From positions 40,099,324-40,163,323 of the forward strand of contig NC_046306.1 of assembly GCF_004115265.2 (NCBI RefSeq): a stretch of 64,000 nucleotides of DNA, given 5' to 3'. The position numbers and the translations under genes are program-made. This DNA is from Rhinolophus ferrumequinum. Lineage: Eukaryota; Chordata; Mammalia; Chiroptera; Rhinolophidae. Positions 56,401-64,000 of this stretch are shown here, piece by piece; the stretch's first letter is position 1; each line of letters begins with the position of its first letter. The notes beneath the pieces were generated by a model. It saw only the letters and a list, made by a program, of their open reading frames with translations. It was not told where the DNA came from and made no database searches.

Positions 56401-59400
56401 TCTCTCAATTCGGCATCATTTGAGCTACTTTAAGGGATTATTGTTCATATATACTGTGGAAGGAAAAAAATGACTTATTTATGGGACAATCTGTCTTCAC
56501 TTCAAATTCTATTCTATGTTCTGAGGGCTCTGAGCTTTCTCTTCCATAGGTTTATTACCTGTAAAGCCCTTTAATCAGGATACCGAGTGACTAACTCTCA
56601 GTTTATAGAAAATATTCTTACTCCAGATTTAAAGGCTTAATTTTCAAGCAAATCACAATAAAATTAAGACAGTTATAATACAATCTATAATCACTCCGCT
56701 CCCAACCTGTGGCTTAGCCACAGCTGCATGTTTTCTTTGAGAAATCAAGTTTTTGTATTTTGAAAGCATTTTCTCCAACGATAAGTGAATAAGAAAATGG
56801 AAATGAACTCAACGTGCATAAGAGGTAATGTTTTCTAAACTGTTTTGCAATGTAACTGAGTCCTTTAAGTTTACTTACTTCCTTCTGATTTTCTTCAAAT
56901 TTGGCAAAGGCAACATAAAGGCGTTCATCCATATGTTCATCTCCAAAGAATTCGACAGCTCTCTCGTACACTTTCCGTGCGTGGGCAAAATAACCATGTT
57001 TTTCTTCAAAGCGGGCATATTTGATCCAGTTTTTAACATCAGGGTGCACAAGTACAAGTACAGGGGAATTAAAGAAATGCCAGGCAAGACGATGTGGCTT
57101 AAAAATAACCCAAACCCAAACCAAAAACCCCAACGATGCAAGTTACAACCATGAGGTTGATAAAACATGTACAAAACCACGAAACTGTGATAAAACCACG
57201 AAACTGTGACCTCTGTGAGGGAGCTGGGTCTTGCTCATCTATGTCTTCCTTCAGTGTTTATTCAGTATTTTAGTAGTGGTATAAATAGGTTTTTGCAGCC
57301 ATGAAAAAGCCGAACCCTGGTTATTAGCCAAGTGATCTGGACAAGTCATTTAACTTGTCTAAGTCTCAGTTTTACCATCTGTAAATAGAGAAAAGTAACA
57401 CCAACCTCATTGGATGACTGATGCCTTTAAATGAAAAAATGTATGTAAAACTCTTGGCAATTTCTGGCCAAAAGAATGGGCTCAATACATGGCACCTATC
57501 AAGTGCTCAATAACATTAGTATTTGAATTAACAATTAAGATAAAACAAGTCACAAAATGCCCTAATTAGAGCCAAAAGAAAAAGTTTTGAATTACCATTT
57601 TATTTCTTATTAGGATATATCTATTTTTAATCTACCTTCCTTGAGGAAATCATTAATTTCCAAAGTAGCAACACATTCAAATACGGCAATGATGTTAACA
57701 GCATTTGCTCTGAAGCTGCTACTGGGTTCAAACCCCTTCTCCATTACTACCTGAGAGACCCTGGTCAAGCTACTTAATCTCTCATGCCTCAATTTCCTCA
57801 TTTGTAGAATGGAATAGTTCCTGTATCATAGGGTTGTTGTGAGGATTAAATGACAGTATTTGTGAAGTGCTTAGAACAATGCCTGACACACAGCCAAGTA
57901 CTATAAAAGCTTTTGTTAAATTAGTAATATTAAAATGAGTAGAGGTATTTAAGATCTTAAAATTGCATAATAAAGTTGATTCTCATTATTTGTGTTAGTT
58001 GTTCTATGAAGTCACCATGACCACTGAATCAGTGATTAGCAAAATCATTGCTCCTAGGAGAAAATGTATGTACAATAATATCTCATATAGGTTATAATCT
58101 TAAATCCTCAAAGCAACTAATCCTTAGATTCTATTTTTGTTATTTTATAAGCGAAAACAAGGTTCAGAAGTGTTACGTGACTTGCCAGAGGCTGCCCACT
58201 AACAGGAGCCAGAGAAGGGATTCAAACTTGCTCAGTGGCCCTGAGCCAGAGCTTCCGGGCCTACACTGCACTGCCCCATGCGCTTCCATCGCTTGATCAT
58301 CTCTGTATGAGAGCAGAGACAACAGGCAGATTATCACCTTAGCTGGGATCACATGCCTTGGGCGTCAAGTTTTTCATCACTCTGTGCTTGTTTGCAAATG
58401 ACTGTCAAAGTGACACAAGTATTGACTCTGGAGTACAAATAAATTTTAGCAAGTAGGAGAATTCACAAATATGGAAACAGTAACTAATGAGGATCAACTA
58501 CTTCAGTTGCTAAAAGTGCTTTCATGTATTATCATCCAATCTTCATAACTAGCCCGTAGTAGGAATCTTTATTCTCGTTTTAAAGATGAGGATAACAAGG
58601 CTCAAAGGAATAACTTACTCATTTGGGTCACACGGCTTTTAAACAGTAAACCTTCGGATGGACTCCAGTGATGGTGCTAATGACCAATTTAAACCACAGA
58701 AATACAGGACTGGTTATAGCAGCCAGGGCCTTAGTGCATCATTTCCCACAAGCAATTCATCGCATTAGTGCCAAAATATAAACAAATCCAAAGTCTCACT
58801 GGAAAAAGACTCAAACAATTACCCAGACTACAAACTTTTTTCCTGACCAACCTACGTCCCTAGAAAATATATACGTAGCTTACGAGGCAGATGAAACCTG
58901 CATCCTTGATTTCCAGGCCAATAGTAACGACTACTTGTCCTATGAGTACAATTCCATGGGAGGAGCAGCACCCAGGATAAAAGCAGCACCACTCAGACCG
59001 CATCCAAAGGATATATCGCTCATAAATGGTGCGGGCCCGATCCACCTCTTTGTATCGCAGCTCAAAGTTGATGTAGGAGTGCCAGGCTTGCTCCTCAGGC
59101 TGCCATTCCATCCAGCGCTCAAACACCTGCCGGGCGCCAGCAATGTTTCCCAGCATCTCCTCCATGTATGTGTACTTGTACCTTTAACAAAATCATCCGA
59201 AAATATGTGTCATGGTCAAAATGACTTAGGGAAAAAAATGTTATTTGGCAATTTCCAGTTCTAACTTTGTTAAATGGGAAGATTTAAGACTTTATCTTCC
59301 CTAAAGGTTAAATCAGACCTGTTTTCTTATTAAATTATAAATCTGAAAAAGGATAGAATTTTTCTTAAAAACTGCTTAGTTCAACAAGAAGTTTCCTATG

Positions 59401-62400
59401 CATAAAAGACTGTAATCAAAATTTTAGTTTTGATTATGACTTAACAGACTATAGGACAATAAAAAGTGTTTACACATACTTACACATATATATAAAGTTA
59501 CATGTGTTTATATAATTACAACTATGTAAATGAAATAGACAAATGTGGAACTTTTCTAGTCTACAAATCGACATTGCATTAGATTAGAAACTTACCAGAA
59601 CTGGTTGACTCGAGGCAGAGTTGTTATGGCCCGGTCCCAGATATTCCGGGCATGGTTCACCTGGCGATTCTTCATTTCCATTTCTGCATATTTCAGCCAG
59701 AGTGTAATATTTCGATAATCCACATCTAAAGCACGTTCGTATATGGATCGAGCCCTTTGGAAGCAAGATTTGGAGGGCATCAAAAGCAGTCCAGTCAACA
59801 CATGTAGTAACTATTTCAAACCACCTGCAGTGCTGTTATTTTATCGTGTGTCCACATGAGCCAAGTTCTGGGCACAAAAAGGTGAAAAGCTATGATGTTC
59901 TCAGGAAACTTAGAAAGATCTGGAGAGAGCGACATGCATGTAATTGCAATGCAATGTGGTAAATGTTACGGTGCAGATCTGTGCAAAGCAGCAGAGGAAA
60001 AGAAAGAAAAATGTCTGGTGGAAAAGGCTAATCAGAAGGTAACTCGAGAATTGAGAACAAATTTGGAAACTGAGGAAAGTCCCAGAGGCCATGGTGGGTG
60101 GGGAGGGGATATTCATTACAGGCAGAGAGAACAGCCAAGTGTCATAATAAGGAGACATGAAGTTTTCAGGGAGTGGCAAGTATGCAGACACAGTAGGGGC
60201 CAAGGGTGTGCTTGGAGAGTACAGAAAGGCTGGACAACAGAAGGGGTCAGGATTTTCATCGGTGGAACAATTTTTATTAAAAAACAAAAAAAATCCCAAC
60301 GTAGAGAAAGCAGATGAAACTGCACATCTATGGCTGCAGAGTGTGCGTAGGTGATAAGACCCACCTGTAGAGCCTTCTCCTTGGCTCCCCCCGGGACTAA
60401 CCTATCACAGTACCCCTAAAGCCCTCAAAGGAACCCTAGAGTTCCACTGAATAAACTTTGAAAATTACTACCAGAGACACAATCTTTTAATCTTGAGCTT
60501 TCACTTTTCCTATCTGTTAATTTATGACATATTTATTTACCAAATTACATGCTCAGCAATTTTACCTTTGAATCTCCTTTAGACTCTCTTCCCATTGTGC
60601 GTATTTTATCCAGTTACTAATCACAGTCCTGTTTTTTCTTATGTTATCTTCAAAAGTCTGGTGGAAATCAAAACAGTCAAATTAAAGAGAAAATAACTAA
60701 AAATGACATCATCCTTTGTCTATTAATCCTTGTACTAAAAAGGTTACTCATTCTGTTCTTATTTAAGAGAAATTACACCCTGGAATCCTTAAGAAATAAG
60801 AAATCCACTACAGAAGGCTACAATCACAAGTGTTTCTTTAAAATCTTACATGCAAACAAGAGGGAAACTTTAGATATAAATATCTAAAAATAGATATAAA
60901 AGATTTAGAGAATTATTAGCAGAATTGTTGGTATTTACTTTTATTGCCCATAACAACTAACTGGTACTGTAATATACTCTACTTGTTCCTAGTAAGAAAA
61001 CATTTTTGACTAAATCTTTTTGGTAATGTCTCATACATAATTCATTGTAATTATGTCATTTCATACATAATTCATTGAAGATAACTAATAAGTAGATATA
61101 GCAGGATTAGTGGTTTAAAATAATCACACATTTTAGTGTAAGAAGGTCAACTCAGATCCTCAGTCTTCTCATGGATCTTTCCCATCTTAATTCTTAACAG
61201 AGAGGACAGTATAGACAGAATCATTAACACAGTCTTGCTAAGTCCACCCCTCTTCCAGCTGTCAGTTGTTCCACCTGTTTAACTTCCACCCATCTTTGAT
61301 TCAGCACCAGGAATTATATTTTGGATGGACTTAATTTCTTTATATTCTAAAATAGACAACTCATGGTATATTTCATAAAGTTCAGTAAAATGCAGTTATC
61401 TGGTAACCCGAAGTTATATTATTTATGTGGCTAGAAACACTAACCTCTTGTCATCTTATAGTCTCTCTAACCCATGAAGAACTTTTCAAACTCTGACCTA
61501 TAATTTTTTTTTTACATTAGTTTCCAGTGTACAACATAATGCAATAGTTATAACCTATAAATTCTTAACATTATAACATAATGAAAGACATCACATTGAC
61601 GGACCTTCCTTTTCCTTAGTTTGTAATCATTTAACTCTTCTTCATCTGTGATCTTCTGTTGAGGTGGAGGTGGAAGAAGCTCAAGTTCTCTTTCTTTAGC
61701 TTCTCTTAAGAGCTGTTCGGCAGTTATCTGTACCTCAGCTGGAGCTTTGTTTTTTACCTTTTAAAAAAAGATGTTTCTATTTTTAGGAGATGCCTTTCAC
61801 ACAAGATTTAAGAAACAAACAAAATTTTTTTAGGATGAGAACTTTATATGTATTATTACAAACTGCCCCTTTGTGTGACATGTTCCCATTTCTCTGTGCA
61901 ACTAAACAGAAAAAAAAATGTCTTCTATTTAATGCATATCTATTACAAAACCACAGGTAAAAGTCTCAAGAAAAAAGGTAGCAAAAATAGCAAATTTTCC
62001 CTTTTAACTTAGTAAAATAAAAAACTTTGAGGCTGCCTAGGAAAAAAAGCTCACCAAAGGTTTTGCTTTATAAAGATGTATTCCATATCTTATCAAGCAT
62101 TACAATCTCTACTCAGAATTAATGACCCAGGTGGATGAATGCATTTGGTTTTTCATGGCATTTTAAGTCAAAGACAATATTCGGTAAGTTCCCCTCATCA
62201 GACTATAAGCTTCTTGAGGTCTTAGAGCTGTGCAGTCTAACATGGTAGCCAGGAGCCACATGTGGCGAGTCCAAATTGAGATGGGCTGTAAGTGTAAAAC
62301 ACAGTAGATTTTGAAGACTTAGTATGAGGGAAAGAATAAACTACCTAATTTTTTTGTATTGATTACATGGTGGAATGACAATATCTTTGATAAACTGAGT

Positions 62401-63522
62401 TATTAAATAAAATATATAATTAAAATTAATGTCCCTTGCTAATGACTTTTTAATGTAGCTATCAGAAAAAAATTACAGGGGCTGCCGGTGGGCTCAGTTG
62501 GTTAGAGTTGAGCTCTGAACAATAGGGTTGCCAGTTCGATTCCCACATGGGCCAGTGAGCTGCTCCCTCCATAACTAGATTGAAGGACAATGACTTGGAG
62601 CTGATGGGCCCTGGAGAAACACATTGTTCCCCAATATAATTTTTAAAAAAGAGGAAAAAAACCTTAAATTACATATGTGGCTCACATTATATTTCTACTG
62701 GACCAATACAATTTTATGGAGTGGAATTACAAGAAATATTATTTAGTGCTACATGTGGAAAGATGATGATAATGCCGGTAGCTCATAGCCGATGAGCATT
62801 AAGTACCAGACAGCAGGCTGTGTGCTTTATATGTATTACGTCTGGGAGTCATCTAAATGGACATGGGCAGGAAAAACAGACTGAAAGGAGAGGATCAATA
62901 AAGGCGTAGAACAAAGCCTGTTACACATAAAATACTTGGTAAGTATCAGCCACCTATGTCACTCTCCACGGGCTAATTCCTACTCAGCCTTTAAGTCTCA
63001 GCTTAAATGTCACTTCCTCAGCAAAGCTGACTCTGGAGACGCCCTCACCCCCCCCCCCCCCATTATTCCGGGGCCCCTTCTACTTGGCTTTAGCAGCATT
63101 TGGCAAGGTTGCAGTTTTACACTGCTGTCTCATTGTGTACAGCCCGTCACCCGCATGAGAGTGTGAGCTCCGCCTCGCTTAGCCGACAGCCTGGCTCAGG
63201 TATTTTTGCTGAATGAATGACCCCACTCTTACACCCACCCGAATCCCCCAAAAACACCTACCCAGCACGAAGGCCACGCCGCTGCGGGCAATACTCCGGG
63301 TGACAAGGGCCTGCGCCCCACCACCGGCTATCCCGTTCCCTCTCTCTCCCCCTCGGCCCGGCACGGGGTGGGCCTGCTCCTCAGACAACACTCTCCGGCC
63401 CGGGTACCATGGAGGCTGGTGCGAGCCCCTCTCCCAGGCCCCTTCCCCCAAGCACACTCGCTATCACTTACCTTGGCCACTTTGGGAATTCTCTGCTTCC
63501 CGGCCGCGGTAGAGGCCGCCAT
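47496..63522 (-). CDS. CRNKL1: CRNKL1, crooked-neck-like splicing factor (fourteen coding exons)
   Basis: CRNKL1 (yeast Clf1, fly crooked neck) is a nuclear scaffold of the Prp19-related complex needed to form and hold the catalytic spliceosome. Exons in transcript order: 63472-63522, 61605-61757, 60566-60657, 59596-59754, 59015-59181, 56879-57057, 55537-55707, 54016-54207, 53262-53321, 52219-52299, 51219-51458, 49959-50060, 49119-49367, 47496-47660. They sum to 2061 bases, 686 residues plus TGA, from [17 protein letters not shown] to [11 protein letters not shown], one residue shorter than the usual human form. HAT helical repeats fill about residues 80-620, seen as repeated W..Y..FE and AR.IYERA patterns. 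ATG 63522-63520 sits in a good Kozak context and is the first in frame after a stop at 63571-63573. Intron 5 is AT-AC (U12-type); the other introns look GT-AG. Intact. Confidence 0.97.
48043..48583. mobile_element. TIR-bearing non-autonomous element (mariner-like MITE)
   Basis: The left end CTGTACTTTGCCGTGTATAA and the inverted right end (reverse complement CCATATTTTGCCATGTAT) frame 541 bp. Both ends carry an internal 'gcgcac/gcacac' plus 'gcccaaa' block, and TA flanks both sides (48041-48042, 48584-48585). There is no coding frame. I cannot name the family. It lies in the last CRNKL1 intron. Confidence 0.6.
49660..49770 (+). repeat. L1 3' end scrap
   Basis: 'acgctgtacacctgaaacta' and 'aatattgaatgtcaactgta' are the last ~100 bases of a sense L1, antisense within CRNKL1. 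Confidence 0.7.
50570..50998 (+). other. Unassigned open frame antisense in a CRNKL1 intron
   Basis: 142 codons from ATG at 50570 (203 codons open from the previous stop, but without an earlier ATG). The translation begins [22 protein letters not shown]-. I recognise no domain. The C-terminus has a hydrophobic stretch ([15 protein letters not shown]). It is within the intron between CRNKL1 exons 11 and 12, on the opposite strand. Most likely a chance frame in relatively GC-balanced sequence. Confidence 0.12.
50683..50697 (-). promoter_or_regulatory. Candidate CTCF site in CRNKL1 intron
   Basis: The minus strand reads CCACAAGGTGGCGCC, one mismatch from the CTCF core. It has the same orientation as the candidate at 2078-2092. 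Confidence 0.35.
52342..52393. repeat. AATTTAAATT-rich palindromic repeat
   Basis: Repeated TTTAAATTAA units that are self-complementary. Simple AT-rich sequence in a CRNKL1 intron. Confidence 0.7.
52690..53002 (+). repeat. L2 3' end
   Basis: 'aacaattttcagaaggaaag', 'tctatgatgcttagcacagg' and 'caatcaataaatac' form the usual L2 3' end, diverged. Confidence 0.55.
53003..53147. mobile_element. Palindromic TA-flanked MITE, copy 3 (shortened)
   Basis: Starts CCGTTGTTTCCCCGAAAATA and ends TATTTTTGGGGAAACATGA, inverted copies of one another, with TA outside (53001-53002, 53148-53149). It shares 'gaccgggtcttatatta' and 'ccaaaagacgcattag' with the other two copies but is only 145 bp. Confidence 0.75.
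54291..54466 (+). mobile_element. Short bat SINE with target duplication
   Basis: Begins GGGCGGCCGGATGGTTCAG and ends in a C run then an A run. AAGACACCAG flanks both sides (54281-54290 and 54467-54476), an exact 10 bp duplication. It is close to exon 54016-54207 of CRNKL1, 84 bases upstream in transcript terms, antisense to the gene. Confidence 0.85.
54574..54970. mobile_element. MER2/Tigger-type DNA transposon
   Basis: CAGTAGTCGCCCCTTATCTG, then 'ttccaagacccccagtggat' and 'ctatatatactatgtttttt' match MER2 as I remember it. TA precedes the left end (54572-54573). The right end is unclear. Confidence 0.7.
55880..56425 (+). repeat. Old L2/CR1-type LINE remnant
   Basis: 'taaaacccattaatacttct', 'aatctaaactccctactgtg' and 'gcaagaccctgcattcgg' follow the order of old LINE 3' text common in mammals. 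Family is tentative. Confidence 0.4.
57250..57460 (+). repeat. MIR SINE
   Basis: 'ctggacaagtcatttaactt' and 'tctcagttttaccatctgta' are MIR core text. Confidence 0.65.
57670..57925 (+). repeat. MIR SINE, well preserved
   Basis: Nearly full-length: 'gctactgggttcaaacccct', 'ctcaatttcctcatttgtag', 'gttgttgtgaggattaaatg' and 'cttagaacaatgcctgacac' appear in order. Confidence 0.8.
58100..58270 (-). repeat. MIR-type fragment
   Basis: 'gttacgtgacttgccagagg' and 'gagaagggattcaaacttg' are the reverse strand of a MIR. Confidence 0.6.
61503..61580 (-). repeat. L1 3' tail scrap
   Basis: T run followed by 'agtttccagtgtacaacata', the reverse strand of an L1 3' end. Confidence 0.55.
62225..62706 (+). mobile_element. 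MER5-kind hAT element interrupted by a SINE
   Basis: Starts 'gctgtgcagtctaacatggt' and ends 'cattatatttctactggacc'; the middle ('gattacatggtggaatgaca', 'ttaaaattaatgtccctt') matches 24206-24690. The SINE at 62478-62665 splits it. Confidence 0.65.
62478..62665 (+). mobile_element. Bat SINE inside a hAT element
   Basis: 'gggctgccggtgggctcagt' to 'ttccccaatataatttt' plus an A-rich tail, flanked by AAATTACA at 62470-62477 and 62666-62673 (8 bp duplication). Younger than the surrounding hAT element. Confidence 0.8.
62950..63218 (+). repeat. L2-type fragment with C14 run
   Basis: 'ttaagtctcagcttaaatgt', 'cacttcctcagcaaagct' and 'gaatgaatgacccc' are L2 3' text. A run of 14 C lies at 63048-63061. 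It borders the CRNKL1 promoter. Confidence 0.5.
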
Positions 63523-63643
63523 GGCTGCAGCAGAAGACGTCGGGCGAACCCTGGACCCCAAATATCGAGCCTAAGGGCTCGCCGACGCCCCAAAGCTTTC
63601 TGATAACAAGCGGGATTCGGGGCCGGAAGCGGAACTGGCTTGA

Positions 63644-63656
63644 TGACCTTTGACCT
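63644..63656. promoter_or_regulatory. Perfect DR1 element
   Basis: TGACCT-T-TGACCT, a direct repeat with one-base spacing, the preferred site of RXR heterodimers, HNF4 and COUP-TF/TR2-TR4 type nuclear receptors. Function inferred. Confidence 0.45.
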
Positions 63657-63685
63657 CACGCACTCGCCGTGACCGAGGGAGCGCC

Positions 63686-63699
63686 GTTTCTGTGGTAAC
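63686..63699 (+). promoter_or_regulatory. RFX X-box-like site
   Basis: GTTTCTGTGGTAAC: the right half GGTAAC fits the RFX half-site RGYAAC exactly; the left half GTTTCT fits GTNRCC in part, with a spacer of two. RFX factors drive motile-cilium genes, which suits CFAP61. Confidence 0.4.
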
Positions 63700-64000
63700 T
63701 CGCCTGCGCGTCCTCTTTAGAGTCGGGTGTGGAGCGCGGCGTCAGGAGTCTGAGTTTGAGGTGGGTAGAGTCGGCCTGCCCCGCAGGAACGCGAGAACTG
63801 GGTCCAGGGAGTTAGGGCGCATCTCCAGGTCAGTCTCCGGGACTGTGATGACCGCGCGAGGTGGGGTGGATCTGCCTAGCCGTGGCGTCCGGCCGAGGGT
63901 GTAAGAACCACGCTGTGATCTGGACGCTGGAGGGCGGGGGAAGAGAGGCCGGCCCGAAAACTACTACTGTTCCCTGCGTGCCAGTGGGCGAGCTGCTGAG

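Larger units (their letters stand above)
57058..59014 (-). other. CRNKL1: CRNKL1 intron 5, U12-type AT-AC
   Basis: On the minus strand the upstream exon ends GAGCGAT and the intron starts ATATCCTT (59014 down to 59007), the U12 AT-AC 5' splice-site consensus. It ends CCCCTGTAC before exon base 57057, and TTCTTTAAT at 57076-57068 matches the U12 branch-site consensus with the branch A about 11 bases from the AC, the usual U12 spacing. Joining GAGCGAT to TTGTACTTGTGCAC gives E-R-F-V-L-V-H, as in human CRNKL1. No GT donor near the exon end would keep this. The intron interrupts codon 208 after its first base and contains several MIR-like copies. Confidence 0.9.
63240..63990. promoter_or_regulatory. 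Bidirectional CpG promoter of CRNKL1 (-) and the divergent gene (+, CFAP61 by synteny)
   Basis: CpG- and GC-rich, TATA-less sequence spanning CRNKL1 exon 1 and about 450 bases upstream of its ATG. Visible sites are an ETS-type CCGGAAGC at 63623-63630, a perfect DR1 (TGACCTTTGACCT, 63644-63656) and an RFX X-box-like GTTTCTGTGGTAAC at 63686-63699. A possible first-exon donor for a plus-strand transcript is GAG|gtgggt at 63760/63761. The neighbour's coding exons lie beyond the window; its identity rests on human gene order only. Confidence 0.7.

Noticed and set aside
56714-57133. CRNKL1 exon 6 extended upstream through an open frame ([24 protein letters not shown]...)
   Set aside because: The extra residues come from reading the end of the AT-AC intron; conserved protein resumes only at VLVHPDVK.
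58860-59014. CRNKL1 exon 5 extended ([12 protein letters not shown]...)
   Set aside because: Intron read-through after the AT-AC donor; the conserved sequence stops at ...RTIYER.
59892-60317. 141-codon plus-strand frame in a CRNKL1 intron
   Set aside because: No recognised domain, no promoter or splice context; a chance frame antisense to the gene.
63328-63561. Longer CRNKL1 N-terminus (GSRVRPTSSAAA before MAAS)
   Set aside because: There is no ATG in that extension and an in-frame stop lies at 63571-63573, so [10 protein letters not shown] is the supported start in this exon.

Overview
The window is nuclear DNA of a placental mammal, almost certainly a bat. It has long introns with GT-AG splice sites, CpG-rich promoters, MIR/L2/L1/hAT/mariner repeats, and tRNA-derived SINEs whose heads read like 'gcggcccagtggctcag' and whose tails end in 'ccccaataaa'. 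These SINEs look like the Rhin-1 kind of rhinolophoid bats, not the VES kind of vesper bats; the family name is from memory, not a database search. Gene order is RIN2 (+), NAA20 (+), CRNKL1 (-), and the promoter side of a divergent neighbour (+), the same order as human 20p11.23, where that neighbour is CFAP61.

Region by region: 1-~7.75 kb holds the last two coding exons of RIN2 (end of the VPS9 domain, then the Ras-association domain) and its 3' UTR. ~7.75-24.97 kb is intergenic and repeat-rich: two internally deleted mariners, a nest of two inverted old L1 fragments broken by a younger L1 and a solo ERVK-type LTR, two further solo LTRs, several old L1 3' ends, SINEs and microsatellites. 24.97-45.17 kb is NAA20: a CpG promoter, six coding exons that join exactly into a 178-residue protein, and a 3' UTR. 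Its introns hold L1s, a SINE, hAT elements and two copies of a palindromic TA-flanked element. 45.2-47.5 kb is the convergent 3' end of NAA20 and CRNKL1. 47.5-63.5 kb is CRNKL1 on the minus strand: fourteen coding exons that join without any break into 686 residues. 63.2-64.0 kb is a CpG-rich bidirectional promoter.

The genes do unrelated jobs: endosomal Rab5 activation (RIN2), N-terminal acetylation by NatB (NAA20), and pre-mRNA splicing in the Prp19-related complex (CRNKL1). The most notable biology is in CRNKL1. Its fifth intron has no GT donor; it starts ATATCCTT and ends in AC behind a TTCTTTAAT branch-site match, so a core factor of the major spliceosome appears to depend on the minor (U12) spliceosome. 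Other points of interest are the shared CRNKL1/CFAP61 promoter with an RFX X-box-like site and a perfect DR1, the palindromic TA-flanked repeat family with one copy split by an L1, and an L1 carrying a likely 3' transduction. I saw no wholly new gene system.
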